A DNA stretch of 39,451 nt from Fibrobacteria bacterium (GTDB lineage: Bacteria; Fibrobacterota; Fibrobacteria; UBA11236), in contig JANYDA010000018.1 in the NCBI GenBank assembly GCA_025360005.1, positions 1 through 39,451 of the forward strand, given 5' to 3'. Positions 17,785 to 28,084 of the stretch are shown in pieces (positions within the stretch are counted from its first letter, which is position 1; every line of letters begins with the position of its first letter). The notes beneath the pieces are model-generated. The model searched no databases. It had not been told where the DNA came from and was given only the letters and a program-made list of their open reading frames with translations. Made by a program: the position numbers and the translations under genes.

Positions 17785-17986
17785 GGGTCCAGGCGGGGGA
17801 ACCCCTCACTCACGCCTCCCGACTTCAGGATTTCCCAAGGCCGCCCCGGCCCGGAAACGCTGCAAGACCCGATACCTCTGAGGATTGCCGTTCGCAACCT
17901 GAAGCGGCATACGCTCGCGGAACGGGACGGATCATGGTTTGTTGTCCCTGCATCCGCACAATCACGATGAAAGACAGGAGCCGGAT
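17785..17986 (+). promoter_or_regulatory. conserved structured 5' leader, copy B (upstream of the N-ATPase operon)
   Basis: Homologous to 4789-4920. Shared blocks are CTCCCGACTTC, AAGGCCGCC, CGCTGCAAGACC (17858-17869) and ACCTCTGAGG (17874-17883). Hairpin 1 here is AGGCG (17791-17795) with CGCCT (17813-17817). Hairpin 2 is GGCCG (17839-17843), CCC, CGGCC (17847-17851). Both occupy the same places as the hairpins of copy A with compensating base changes. About 60 further bases lead to the first start codon and are not shared. Confidence 0.6.
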
Positions 17987-18271
17987 ATGAAAAACGGAAA
18001 AATCCAATATGAAACGCGCGAAAGCGTCCTGGAATTGCTGTCCGATGATGAAGTCGCCACCGTAAGCACCGCGGAGACGGCAGGACGCCTGCTCGAAGAC
18101 GATGAATACCTAGACTTGGATCGGCTCGATCAAGGCGTGCAAAGGGCGATTGGGACCGCTCCCAAAATGGGAAGCGTGCTTCCCAAGAAGGCGATCCGCT
18201 TGGAGACTTGGAGCAAGATATTGGCGCGCCTGGACGGCCACGGAATCGGCAAGACCGACGCTTCTGCGTAA
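17987..18271 (+). CDS. small protein of unknown function, first gene of the N-ATPase operon
   Basis: A 94-residue soluble, acidic protein starting at an ATG with AGGAG at 17976-17980. It has no signal peptide or membrane segment. A run of acidic residues (LLEDDEYLDLDRLDQG) occupies the middle, and a basic helix (KKAIRLETWSKILARLD) lies near the C-terminus. I do not recognise a family. Its position between the conserved leader and a receiver-domain gene suggests a regulatory or adaptor role for the operon, which is inference only. Confidence 0.65.
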   Translation: MKNGKIQYETRESVLELLSDDEVATVSTAETAGRLLEDDEYLDLDRLDQGVQRAIGTAPKMGSVLPKKAIRLETWSKILARLDGHGIGKTDASA

Positions 18272-18309
18272 ACCCCTAAGGATTGGCCCTTGATGGGCCG
18301 GAGCATCGG

Positions 18310-20120
<1,811 letters not shown>

Positions 20121-20121
20121 C

Positions 20122-20526
20122 ATGCCGCAACCGCTGATGCACCTCAAGATCCTCCTGCCCTTCGGGATCTTCGCGGACAAGGCCGACGTCACGCGCATCG
20201 TGGCGGAGACGCGCGCGGGCTCGTTCGGATTCCTGCCGCGCCGGCTCGACTGCGTGGCGGCTTTAGCGCCGGGAATCCTGGTCTACGAAACGGAAGCGGA
20301 GGGCGAGGTTTTCACTGCGGTGGATGAAGGAGTACTGATCAAGACCGGCGCGACCGTACTCGTTTCCGTGCGCGGCGCACTGAAGGGATCGGATTTGGGG
20401 CGCTTGCGCCAGGCCGTGGAAAAGGAATTCCTGAGCCTGGATGGAAACGAGAAAAGCGCGCGTTCGGTCATGGCGAAATTGGAGACGGGATTCCTGCACC
20501 GGTTCGCGGCCATTCAGCATGGATGA
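20122..20526 (+). CDS. atpC: N-type ATPase subunit epsilon
   Basis: A 134-residue central-stalk subunit with the beta-sandwich pattern ILLPFGIFADKADVTRIVAET, FGFLPRRLDCVAALAPGIL and VFTAVDEGVLIKTGATVLV. It follows atpD after one base and its last codons overlap atpQ by eight bases. The C-terminal helical part is short, as is common in this ATPase class. Confidence 0.9.
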   Translation: MPQPLMHLKILLPFGIFADKADVTRIVAETRAGSFGFLPRRLDCVAALAPGILVYETEAEGEVFTAVDEGVLIKTGATVLVSVRGALKGSDLGRLRQAVEKEFLSLDGNEKSARSVMAKLETGFLHRFAAIQHG

Positions 20527-20887
20527 GAGCATAGATAAGGCGGACGGGAAGAAAGGCGGGACGGCCGGGGGGAAAGCCGGATCCGGACTCGGCTTCGCCG
20601 CGCAAGTGGGCGCCCAAGCGGCCCGCAAGCTCAAGGCGCAAAGGCATCCCGCCCAGGGGGTGTGGTTCGGCTTGGGCATGATGGGGCTCATCGGCTGGTC
20701 GGTGGCGGTCCCCACCGTAACAGGCGCGTTACTGGGGCTGTGGCTGGACGGGCATCATGCGGGCAAGCATGCCTGGACCTTGCCCCTCCTAGCGGCCGGG
20801 CTGGTGCTGGGATGCGCGAACGCCTGGCGCTGGGTGGCCAAGGAAGATGAAGCGATGCGCGCTGAGGAGGAGAGCGGCGATGCATGA
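20519..20887 (+). CDS. atpQ: N-type ATPase subunit AtpQ (AtpI-like)
   Basis: A 122-residue protein with two membrane helices (about GVWFGLGMMGLIGWSVAVP, and PLLAAGLVLGCANAW), a GALLGLWLDG turn between them and a Lys/Gly-rich cytoplasmic N-terminus. This is the AtpI/AtpQ-like family, associated with ATPase assembly. It overlaps atpC and atpR, in the canonical N-ATPase order. Family knowledge gives the name; its exact function is not established. Confidence 0.85.
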   Translation: MDESIDKADGKKGGTAGGKAGSGLGFAAQVGAQAARKLKAQRHPAQGVWFGLGMMGLIGWSVAVPTVTGALLGLWLDGHHAGKHAWTLPLLAAGLVLGCANAWRWVAKEDEAMRAEEESGDA

Positions 20888-21188
20888 AACCCTGGTTCTG
20901 GTATCCGCGTGGATGGCCGGCACCGTCTTAGGTGCGTTTTTTTTCGGCGGCCTCTGGTGGACGGTGAGGGCGGGCATCGCTTCGCGGCAGCCCGCATTAT
21001 GGTTCCTAGGAAGCCTGCTGGCGCGGATGGCGATGGCCTTGTCCGGATTGTACCTGGTTTCCGACCACCACTGGGAAAGGCTATTGGCTTGCCTGCTGGG
21101 TTTCATCACGGCCCGCGTCGCCGTGAACCGCATGATCCGGTCTCCGGAAAACGCGCTGCGCGCGACGGGGGCCGGAAATGCGGCTTAG
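20880..21188 (+). CDS. atpR: N-type ATPase subunit AtpR
   Basis: A 102-residue protein with three predicted membrane helices (LVSAWMAGTVLGAFFFGGLW, a second from ALWFLGSLLARMAMALSGLY and a third near LLACLLGFITARV). It occupies the slot unique to N-ATPase operons between atpQ and atpB. Its start overlaps the atpQ stop and its end overlaps the atpB start by 11 bases. Confidence 0.85.
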   Translation: MHETLVLVSAWMAGTVLGAFFFGGLWWTVRAGIASRQPALWFLGSLLARMAMALSGLYLVSDHHWERLLACLLGFITARVAVNRMIRSPENALRATGAGNAA

Positions 21189-21882
21189 CTCCGACGAACT
21201 GGTTTTCTGGCGGCACGGATTCATCAAGGTGAATGGCACCTTGGTATATACTTGGGCGCTGATGCTCGTGCTGGCGGTGGGCTCCAAGCTCGTCACGCGC
21301 AAGCTCTCCGCCCATCAGGAACGATCCCGCTGGCAAAACCTGTTGGAAATGATCGTCATCGCGATCGGCAAGCAAATCGAAGAGATCGGACTGCGCGATG
21401 CGGGCAAGTATCTGGGCTTCCTGGGCACGCTTTTCCTGTTCATCGCCGCGGCCAACCTTGGCACCGTCATCCCGGGCTACGAGCCGCCCACCGGATCGCT
21501 GTCGACCACGGCGGCGCTCGCCTTATGCGTGTTCATAGCCGTGCCCTTTTACGGCATCGCCGATCGCGGCCTGGGCGGCTATCTCAAATCCTACCTGGAG
21601 CCGACGCCCATCATGCTGCCGCTCAACATCATCAGCGAGCTTTCCCGCACCTTGGCCATGGCCGTGCGCCTGTTCGGCAACATGATGAGCGGGACCATGA
21701 TCATCGCCATCCTGCTCACCATCACTCCCTTCCTGTTCCCGATCGTCATGACGGCGCTGGGCCTGCTCACCGGCATGGTGCAAGCCTACATCTTCAGCAT
21801 CCTGTCCGCGGTCTACATCGCCGCCGCCACGCGCCCCGCGGGCCCGGAACCGATCCCGACCCCGATTCCGCGAACGGATTGA
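21178..21882 (+). CDS. atpB: N-type ATPase subunit a
   Basis: Stator membrane subunit with the ion half-channels. It has 234 residues and multiple helices. The essential arginine is in the stretch ELSRTLAMAVRLFGNMMSG. It starts inside the atpR 3' end. A Pro-rich tail (PEPIPTPIPRTD) closes the protein. Sequence of the a subunit alone does not settle proton versus sodium coupling. Confidence 0.93.
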   Translation: MRLSSDELVFWRHGFIKVNGTLVYTWALMLVLAVGSKLVTRKLSAHQERSRWQNLLEMIVIAIGKQIEEIGLRDAGKYLGFLGTLFLFIAAANLGTVIPGYEPPTGSLSTTAALALCVFIAVPFYGIADRGLGGYLKSYLEPTPIMLPLNIISELSRTLAMAVRLFGNMMSGTMIIAILLTITPFLFPIVMTALGLLTGMVQAYIFSILSAVYIAAATRPAGPEPIPTPIPRTD

Positions 21883-21909
21883 ACCACCTAGCCAACCAAG
21901 GAAACCGAA

Positions 21910-22191
21910 ATGGACTACACCAGCCTGATCGCCGTCGCCTCGATCATCACCGCCGGATTCACTACCAGCATCGGGTGCATCGCGCCCGCGTTGGGGGAGG
22001 GGCGTTCCGTCGCGACGGCATTGACCGCGCTGGCTCAGCAGCCGGACGCTTCCGCTACCATAACGCGCACCCTGTTCATCGGCTTGGCCATGATCGAATC
22101 GACGGCCATCTACTCTTTCGTGGTCTCCATGATCCTCATCTTCGCCAATCCGTTCTGGAACCACGTCATCGCCCAGGCCGCGGGGAAATAA
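21910..22191 (+). CDS. atpE: N-type ATPase subunit c, two-carboxylate form
   Basis: Rotor ring proteolipid of 93 residues, two helices. The ion site in helix 2 is IESTAIY (Glu63, Ser64, Thr65, Tyr68), the motif of sodium-binding c subunits. In helix 1, GEG at 29-31 places Glu30 where sodium rings such as that of Ilyobacter tartaricus have Gln. This two-carboxylate site is typical of N-ATPases; a published c17 ring of this class from Burkholderia was reported as proton-specific, so the coupling ion is open. AAGGAAA precedes the ATG. Confidence 0.93.
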   Translation: MDYTSLIAVASIITAGFTTSIGCIAPALGEGRSVATALTALAQQPDASATITRTLFIGLAMIESTAIYSFVVSMILIFANPFWNHVIAQAAGK

Positions 22192-22194
22192 CCC

Positions 22195-22965
22195 ATGCTC
22201 ATCGATTGGTTCACGGTCGGCGCGCAAGCCGGTAACTTCCTGATCCTGGTGTGGCTGCTGAAGCGGTTCCTGTACAAACCCATCCTGGCGGCCGTCGATA
22301 CCAGGGAGAAGCGGATCGCCGCCGCCATCGCGGACGCGGAAGCGGGGAAATCCCTGGCCCAAAAGGAGCGCGATGAGTTCCGGAACAAGAATGAGGCCTT
22401 CGCCGCGGAACGCGCCGCCCTTTTCGCCCGCGCCGGCGAGGAAGCCAAGGCCGAAGGCGCCAGGCTGCTGGCCGAAGCCCGCGGGGCCGCCGATGCCTTG
22501 AGCGCCAAGCGCGGCGAGACGCTGAAACGCGACGCCGCGAACCTGCACCAGGCCATCGTCCGCCGCACCCGGCAGGAGGTGTTCGCGGTCGCGCGCAAGG
22601 CACTGGCGGATTTGGCCGCGGTAGGCTTGGAGGAACGCATGGCCGAAGTATTCATCCGCCGCTTGGGGGAAATGGACGGGGCTTCCAAATCGGTTTTCGC
22701 GGAGGGATTGCGATCCGCTTCCGTCGCAACGCCCGTGTTGGTGCGCAGCGCCTTCGATCTGCCGGCGGCGCCGCGCGCGGCCATCCAGCAGGCCGTCAAT
22801 GGAGCCTCAGCGGCGGAGATCCCGCTCCGCTTCGAGGCTGCGCCCGATCTGGTGGGCGGCATCGAGCTTACCGCCAACGGGCAAAAGGTGGCCTGGAGCA
22901 TTTCCGAGTATCTGGCTTCCCTGGAGAAGAGCATCGTGGAGGTAAGCGATGGAGCGGTCGCCTGA
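22195..22965 (+). CDS. atpF: N-type ATPase subunit b with delta-like C-terminal domain
   Basis: A 256-residue peripheral-stalk protein, against about 156 for a standard b subunit. One membrane helix lies near residues 8-28, followed by a long charged coiled coil rich in Ala, Glu and Arg. The last 60 or so residues ([20 protein letters not shown], then LASLEKS) resemble the C-terminal domain of delta subunits (G-x-x-x-x-x-G-x-x-x-x-x-S, then a leucine helix). No separate atpH gene is present, so this tail probably replaces delta in binding the head. It overlaps atpA by 17 bases. Confidence 0.9.
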   Translation: MLIDWFTVGAQAGNFLILVWLLKRFLYKPILAAVDTREKRIAAAIADAEAGKSLAQKERDEFRNKNEAFAAERAALFARAGEEAKAEGARLLAEARGAADALSAKRGETLKRDAANLHQAIVRRTRQEVFAVARKALADLAAVGLEERMAEVFIRRLGEMDGASKSVFAEGLRSASVATPVLVRSAFDLPAAPRAAIQQAVNGASAAEIPLRFEAAPDLVGGIELTANGQKVAWSISEYLASLEKSIVEVSDGAVA

Positions 22966-24562
22966 AAATTTGCAAGAGGTTTTTGATCGCGCCTTCGCCG
23001 GGATCGATCGGACATTGTCGGGCTTCGCGCCGCCGATGGCGCCGCGCGAGGTGGGGGCGGTGACTTCGGTTTCCACAGGCATCGCTACCGTTTCCGGCCT
23101 TCCCGGGGCGGGCAGCGAGGAATTGCTCCGCTTCCCGGGCGGCGTGTCCGGCATCGCCTTCAACGTGGACGAGGAGGAGATAGGCGTGGTGCTGCTCGGC
23201 GAGTATGGGCATCTGCAAGCGGGCGACGAAGTCGAGCGCACCGGCCGCGTCATGGACGTGGCTGTGGGCGATGCCTTGCTGGGGCGCGTCATCGATCCAC
23301 TCGGCCGCCCCGTGGACGGCTTGGGGCCCATCGCCTGCGAAGAACGCCTGCCCATCGAACGGCCGGCCGCGCCCATCATGGAACGCGCCCCTGTCACCGT
23401 GCCGCTGCAAACCGGCCTCAAGGTAGTCGACGCGCTCATTCCCATCGGCCGCGGCCAGCGCGAATTGATCCTGGGCGATCGGCAGACGGGGAAGACCGCC
23501 ATCGCCCTCGACACCATCCTCAACCAAAAAGGGCAGGACGTTCTCTGCGTATACTGCGCCATCGGCCAACGGGCTTCCGCGGTGGCCAAAGCCGTGGCCG
23601 TGCTCAGGGAAAAGGGCGCGTTGGAATACACCGTGGTGGTGGTGTCCGAAGGCAACGATCCTCCCGGGCTCGCCTATATCGCGCCCTATGCCGCAACCAG
23701 CATCGCGGAGCATTTCATGGAAAAGGGCCGCGATGTGCTGATCGTTTACGATGATCTCACCCAGCATGCGCGCGCCTACCGCGAGCTTTCCCTTCTGCTC
23801 CGCCGACCGCCGGGGCGCGAGGCTTTTCCGGGAGACATCTTCTACATCCATTCCCGCCTGCTGGAACGGGCCACGCGCTTGCGCCCGGAACGCGGGGGCG
23901 GATCGCTAACCGCCTTGCCCATCATCGAAACCGAGGCCCAGAATATCTCCGCGTACATCCCCACCAACCTAATTTCCATCACCGACGGGCAAATCTATCT
24001 CTCGCCCTCCCTGTTCGAACTGGGCCTGCTGCCCGCCGTCGACGTCGGCAAATCCGTGTCCCGCGTGGGCGGCAAGGCGCAACGGGCCGCTTACCGGGAC
24101 GTGGCCGGCGATCTCAAGCTCGCCTACGCGCAATTCGAAGAACTGGAAACCTTCGCGCGCTTCGGCGCGCGTCTGGACGAGGCTACGCAGACAAGCATCG
24201 CCCATGGGAAACGCATCCGGGCCTGCCTGAAGCAAGCGGAATCCTCGCCCGTTCCCGTGGCCGCGCAAATCGCGGTGCTGGCGGCTTTGACCGCCGGTTT
24301 CTTCGATCCGGTGCCGATGGAACACATGCCGGACGCGGAAAAAGCCGTCCAGGACGCGTCGAAAAGCATCCCGGCGGAAATCCTCTCGCGTTTCGAAACC
24401 GCCGGCAAGCTGGATAATGCGGATCGGAAAGCGATCCTGGACATGGCCGATCGATCGTTGCTGCCGTTCAGATCCGGGCCCGCGGGTCCGCCCCAACCGG
24501 AAACGCCGGCGCCGCTCGTTACCCCGGCGGCGGCCCCTCTCAAGGCGAAGGCGGCCGCTTGA
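22949..24562 (+). CDS. atpA: N-type ATPase subunit alpha
   Basis: Non-catalytic nucleotide-binding subunit of 537 residues. Walker A is GDRQTGKT (176-183); [45 protein letters not shown] and [10 protein letters not shown] are all conserved. The C-terminus carries a Pro/Ala-rich extension (after [11 protein letters not shown]) not usual in F-type alpha. The start overlaps atpF, and the stop overlaps the atpG TTG. Confidence 0.94.
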   Translation: MERSPENLQEVFDRAFAGIDRTLSGFAPPMAPREVGAVTSVSTGIATVSGLPGAGSEELLRFPGGVSGIAFNVDEEEIGVVLLGEYGHLQAGDEVERTGRVMDVAVGDALLGRVIDPLGRPVDGLGPIACEERLPIERPAAPIMERAPVTVPLQTGLKVVDALIPIGRGQRELILGDRQTGKTAIALDTILNQKGQDVLCVYCAIGQRASAVAKAVAVLREKGALEYTVVVVSEGNDPPGLAYIAPYAATSIAEHFMEKGRDVLIVYDDLTQHARAYRELSLLLRRPPGREAFPGDIFYIHSRLLERATRLRPERGGGSLTALPIIETEAQNISAYIPTNLISITDGQIYLSPSLFELGLLPAVDVGKSVSRVGGKAQRAAYRDVAGDLKLAYAQFEELETFARFGARLDEATQTSIAHGKRIRACLKQAESSPVPVAAQIAVLAALTAGFFDPVPMEHMPDAEKAVQDASKSIPAEILSRFETAGKLDNADRKAILDMADRSLLPFRSGPAGPPQPETPAPLVTPAAAPLKAKAAA

Positions 24563-25449
24563 GCGGGAATCCGGAAAGCCTGCGCCGCAAGATAGCCAGC
24601 GCCGGCGAGCTGCAGGGCGTCGTCCGCACCATGAAGGCGTTGGCCGCCTCCAGCATCGGTCAATACGAGAAGTCCGTGCGGGCCTTGGCGGAATATTACC
24701 GCACCGTGGAGTCGGGATTGGGGGCCTGCTTCCGCGCCAGCGAACCGGGCACCGCGATCCCGGAAAAAGCGGGGCGGATGGAAACGGGCCCCATCAGCGC
24801 CATAGTTTTCGGTTCCGATCAGGGTTTGGTAGGCCGCTTCAACGAAACGGTGGCCGATCATGCCGTCGCCTCGCTCGCAAGCTTGCGCGGCGATCTGCGC
24901 ATCTGGGCGGTGGGCGAAAGGGTGCATGCGCTGCTGGCCGATGCGGGCCTGCCCCCGGCCGGACTGTTCGCTGTGCCCAATTCTGTGCAGGCCATCATCC
25001 CCCTCATCAGCCACGTGCAAATCGAAAGTGAATCGTACCGCGGCCGGCGCGACGATGCGCGCGTATACGTATTCCACAATCGCCCGCGTTCCCAGGGGCT
25101 TTACGAGCCCGTGACGCAAAGGCTGTTGCCGCTCGATGCATCCTGGCAGCGTGGGCTCTCGCAAGTCCCCTGGCCCGGCGCCGTGCGGCCGCAGATCATC
25201 GGAACCGGCCTGGAGCCCTTGCCCGCGCTGATCCGCGAATACCTTTTCATTTCGTTGTTCCGGGCCTGCGCGGAATCGCTGGCCAGTGAAAACGCCAGCC
25301 GCTTGTCTGCCATGGAACGCGCCGACAAGAACATCGGGGAATTGCTGGACGGCCTCAACGCGGACTTCCATCGTTTGCGCCAAGCCGGGATCGATGAGGA
25401 GTTATTCGACGTGATCGCCGGTTTCGAAGCTCTGGTCCGTCCGTCTTGA
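24559..25449 (+). CDS. atpG: N-type ATPase subunit gamma
   Basis: Central rotor shaft, 296 residues. N-terminal helix [20 protein letters not shown] and C-terminal helix [21 protein letters not shown] with ADKNIGELL follow the gamma pattern. The start is TTG overlapping the atpA stop (TTGA). It is the last gene of the nine-gene operon. No terminator is evident after it, and its 3' end overlaps a reverse-strand frame by 48 bases. Confidence 0.92.
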   Translation: MSGNPESLRRKIASAGELQGVVRTMKALAASSIGQYEKSVRALAEYYRTVESGLGACFRASEPGTAIPEKAGRMETGPISAIVFGSDQGLVGRFNETVADHAVASLASLRGDLRIWAVGERVHALLADAGLPPAGLFAVPNSVQAIIPLISHVQIESESYRGRRDDARVYVFHNRPRSQGLYEPVTQRLLPLDASWQRGLSQVPWPGAVRPQIIGTGLEPLPALIREYLFISLFRACAESLASENASRLSAMERADKNIGELLDGLNADFHRLRQAGIDEELFDVIAGFEALVRPS

Positions 25450-25650
25450 TCCATTTTTCCGCGCCGCATCATTGGACGCCTTGTCATTGGACATCAACAT
25501 GGCCCGGATTCTTTCGATGTGAACCTGGGATTGCCGGGCCCTCTCGGAAGCGGATGGGCTGAATCCCCGCTTGCCGGGCGCGGACATGCTCGTCAGCAGG
25601 TTCTTGCGCTCTTCGAACATACGTAAGGCCACCCATAGGTCTTTGTCCAA
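25402..25650 (-). CDS. small unknown protein, probably 5'-truncated at the duplication boundary
   Basis: A reverse-strand frame of up to 82 residues reads WVALRMFEERKNLLTSMSAP, then SPSASERARQSQVHIERIR. Its amphipathic, charged composition looks like a real protein rather than a shadow. It can start at a TTG (25650) or at an ATG at 25620 (72 residues). The reading reaches the point where SCO homology begins (about 25642), so the original 5' end was probably cut off there. It overlaps the end of atpG. I do not recognise the family. Confidence 0.45.
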   Translation of the reverse strand: MDKDLWVALRMFEERKNLLTSMSAPGKRGFSPSASERARQSQVHIERIRAMLMSNDKASNDAARKNGSRRTDQSFETGDHVE

Positions 25651-26298
25651 TGATCCTCGGACAGTTGAAGTCGCTGGAAGCGGCCATGCCGTCTGACATC
25701 AAGGATAAGGTGGGTTTCGTCTTGATCACCATGGACTCCAAGAACGATAGCGCCGGAGCTCTCAAGGCATTTCGGAAAAAATCAGATCTCCCCGACGATC
25801 GCTGGGTGCTACTGCGGGGCGCAGCCGATGATACGCGTGAAGTGGCCGCGTTATTGGGCGTGCGCTATACTCCCAAGGATTCGAATGGCCGGATGGGGCA
25901 TACCGGGGTGATCGCAATGCTCGATCGGGACGGCCGGATCCTGGCCTATGTCTCCGGCATCGCCGATCAGAAGGCCTTTCTCGCCGAGCTTACGCGCGCC
26001 ATCACCGCAAAGCCATGAGCACAAGTCCGTTCGGATTCCGGAGCGGTCGCTCAGCGGGCTTTGCCCGGCACCTGCAGGATCAAAGGCAGTAAAGCCGACC
26101 CCAGATGAGCAGGCCGATTATGGCCATTCCCGAAGCCAAGGCCAGGTGGAACCCTCGGCCATGCGTCCAGATATCGGTTGTGATCCGCGTAATCATGGAT
26201 AGAAGTATTAAGATGCCGTAGGCCAGGAATTTCCACAGATGGTTTTCCAGGATTTCCATCCTTCCGCTATGGGCGGTCATGACCCTGGCGGCGATCGA
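25642..26298. repeat. right copy of the SCO/nnrS direct duplication
   Basis: Counterpart of 2704-3359, same orientation, about 85% identical by eye, including the spacer between SCO and nnrS. The match begins at codons for LCPM, inside the SCO copper motif, and after 26298 continues only in nnrS, where the left copy is replaced by the IS3 remnant. Confidence 0.93.
25650..26018 (+). pseudogene. 5'-truncated SCO/SenC copper chaperone
   Basis: This encodes the last 122 residues of a SCO protein (MILGQLKSLEAAMPSDIKDK to ITAKP) including the GHTGV histidine. The signal peptide and first copper cysteine are missing; only the codons for Cys-Pro just before the ATG survive (CTT TGT CCA). Without both cysteines and export it cannot work as a copper chaperone. 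The C-terminal frame is intact, so truncation may be recent or the fragment was inherited by recombination. Confidence 0.88.
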
Positions 26299-27276
26299 CA
26301 GGGTGAGCCATAGGAAGCCGGAAATGAAAATGAGGTGCTCCCAGGCGAGAAGATAGGTCGGGAAGAAAATAGGCATGGCCATTCCCAGACCCATGGAAAA
26401 AAGCGAGAGTCGCGCCGCAGCCAGATAGGCCGGCAGCTTTCGGGATATCCCGGCCAGCCGCAATTGGCGCAAGGTGAACCAAGCCCAAATCAGGGTCCTC
26501 AGCAGATAAGCGGACCTCAGGACCGAGGATCCGGATCCGAGAGCCGGCGCGCCGGCTTCCAAGGCGTAACTGGCGAGGAGCAAGGAACCCATGGCCAGCG
26601 GTACGAACAAGGGGCTGCCTTTCTGATTTCGCAAGGCCTGCGGATCGACCAGGGCATTGCCGAACAGCTTAGGCAACAGGAAGCCGCCGATTCCCAGGAT
26701 GAGCAATAAGGGAAAGGCCTGGAACTGGAGCAGGGACGCGCCACGTAACATACTTATATCGGTAACATGCATGATAACCAGGATGCGCAGCAAGGTTCCG
26801 ACGGTGTCCGCCGCGAATGCCAGGGGTATGAAGGCGAAGGTGGAGGGCGGGGAGCCTTTCCGCTCCGGCCAGCGGCGCATTATGAAGGAAAGGAAATTGA
26901 GTATGAGCAAAAGGTGGACTACCTGGACGCCCGCGCGGGAATGCGGGGCATTGACCCAGGCACATAGGGATATCGCCAAGAAACCCGCCGGGAAAAGCAG
27001 GAGCTGAAGCCGTCCCAAGGGCCTTACGCCCAGCACTTTAGGAAGTATGGTCGTCAGGAAACCCAGGATGAAGCAAAGGAGGAAACCCTGGATTTGGAGG
27101 ACGGCATGCCCCTCGCCCGGGTAACGAAAAGTTGCGGGACTGATATAGGACGGGATCCATGCGCCGATGCCGACGCAGGCAAGGAGAAAGCCCAAGGGGA
27201 AAAGCAATCGGTATGGCTCGCTTTGCAAGTCGGCCCATGATGGGGCAGGGAGCGGATGGCTGATTTTATCCTGCAT
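26080..27276 (-). CDS. nnrS: NnrS-family membrane protein (nitric-oxide stress)
   Basis: A roughly 398-residue polytopic protein with about a dozen hydrophobic helices. The start at 27276 (MQDKISHPLP, GGAAG upstream) is preferred; the frame is open further upstream to 27438. Family landmarks are the N-terminal YRLLFPLGFLLACVGIG, FLTTILPKVLGVRP and the C-terminal MITRITTDIWTHGRGFHLAL. NnrS proteins bind heme and protect cells from NO and iron nitrosyl damage, which fits a partner of NirK. It lies convergent to the truncated SCO gene. Originally it probably sat just after the complete nirK-nirV-SCO cluster. Confidence 0.85.
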   Translation of the reverse strand: MQDKISHPLPAPSWADLQSEPYRLLFPLGFLLACVGIGAWIPSYISPATFRYPGEGHAVLQIQGFLLCFILGFLTTILPKVLGVRPLGRLQLLLFPAGFLAISLCAWVNAPHSRAGVQVVHLLLILNFLSFIMRRWPERKGSPPSTFAFIPLAFAADTVGTLLRILVIMHVTDISMLRGASLLQFQAFPLLLILGIGGFLLPKLFGNALVDPQALRNQKGSPLFVPLAMGSLLLASYALEAGAPALGSGSSVLRSAYLLRTLIWAWFTLRQLRLAGISRKLPAYLAAARLSLFSMGLGMAMPIFFPTYLLAWEHLIFISGFLWLTLSIAARVMTAHSGRMEILENHLWKFLAYGILILLSMITRITTDIWTHGRGFHLALASGMAIIGLLIWGRLYCL

Positions 27277-27466
27277 GGAGTCTTCCAAGATAAATTTTGC
27301 TCGATGCATTACTGACCTGTGCATTGATATTTCAACACGCCGCATAGCGAACATGTTCTTCTTGAAAAAAAGCCCTGACCTTGGTCGGCGATTTTTGGAG
27401 ATGGGCAATGTGGCTGAATACTTTTTCGACCATACCATCGGGACCCGACAATGAGGTTTTCCGGAT

Positions 27467-27507
27467 TTCCGCTCATTGGATCACCGGATTCCGGTGCATT
27501 GGATCAG
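27467..27507. repeat. paired direct repeats with an embedded hairpin, possible IS end
   Basis: TTCCG(C/G)T(G)CATTGGATCA occurs twice, at about 27467-27483 and 27490-27507. Between and overlapping them CACCGG (27482-27487) pairs with CCGGTG (27491-27496). Arrays of this kind sit at the ends of some insertion sequences, including IS21-type elements. No transposase gene or second end is in the window, so this is a candidate solo end. Confidence 0.4.
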
Positions 27508-28031
27508 GGTCGGAACCATGTAACGCTGTAAATGCTTCGCAGAAACAAGAACGCTTCTTCCCGTCATTCTTAGAATGCCCTTCTAAATCCAAATAACATG
27601 TCTTATGCCAGTAAGGAATACCCCACCATTCGCCGGCAGCCTCCGCCATGTTTAATCTTTCGAGCAGGTGAATTTCCATCTGGATTTCAATATAAATCGT
27701 GATATCGAAAGCCGATGCCTGGCTTACGTGCGCACCCGTGAGAGGTAAAGATTCGAACTAAATCGAAATGCGCTGGATAGTCTGCTTCTCGAATAGAGGG
27801 GGGAGGGAGTCCGTAGACTCCCTCCCTTTGAAGAAGGCCGTTATTACCCGCGCAACGGTTCCTTCTCGCAGCTGATTTCAGGGTCTAAGAATGTAAATCA
27901 TGACTTTCAATTCCCGAAGGGACATTTAACCCAGTCGACCTGAATGGAGTAGTCGGGTTACTGTTCAAAATTCATGAAAAATGGGCTTCGGCCACAATTT
28001 CTTGAAGCCTGACTGACGGCACAAAAAATAA
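27508..28031. other. long non-coding stretch between nnrS and the secretion operon
   Basis: About 520 bases without a convincing gene; short frames on both strands have no recognisable content. Apart from the 11-bp hairpin at 27801-27826 there is an imperfect palindrome with TAACCC (27927-27932) and GGGTTA (27955-27960). Base composition becomes clearly more A+T-rich towards 28000. This is the likely boundary of the third block. Confidence 0.5.
27801..27826. terminator. perfect 11-bp hairpin, likely terminator or boundary structure
   Basis: GGGAGGGAGTC (27801-27811), loop CGTA, GACTCCCTCCC (27816-27826), followed by TTTG. The stem is perfect and G+C-rich. Only three T residues follow, so rho-independent termination is plausible but not certain. 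No gene ending here on the plus strand was found. Confidence 0.5.
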
Positions 28032-28059
28032 TTGCCGCTGGATGTGGTCTTTTTATAAT
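28032..28059 (+). promoter_or_regulatory. sigma-70-like promoter of the secretion operon
   Basis: TTGCCG (28032-28037), 16 bases, TATAAT (28054-28059). The -10 is perfect and the -35 matches four of six consensus bases. It is the best promoter in the window and sits directly before the first gene of the type IV secretion-like operon. Confidence 0.7.
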
Positions 28060-28060
28060 A

Positions 28061-28084
28061 AACATGATAAATAAATATCATGTT
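28061..28084. promoter_or_regulatory. palindromic operator over the transcription start
   Basis: AACATGATA (28061-28069), spacer AATAAA, TATCATGTT (28076-28084): a perfect 9-bp inverted repeat. It begins two bases after the -10, covers the expected transcription start and overlaps the first possible ATG (28080). A dimeric repressor bound here would block transcription. The repressor is not encoded in this window. Confidence 0.6.

Noticed and set aside
27324-27335. TTGATATTTCAA upstream of nnrS as an FNR/NNR box
   Set aside because: The FNR-type palindrome is TTGAT-N4-ATCAA (14 bp). This 12-bp palindrome has the wrong spacing.
27745-27775. TTCGAA-containing stretch as a tRNA T-arm and element attachment site
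   Set aside because: The flanking stem bases do not pair and no anticodon or acceptor arms can be drawn on either strand.
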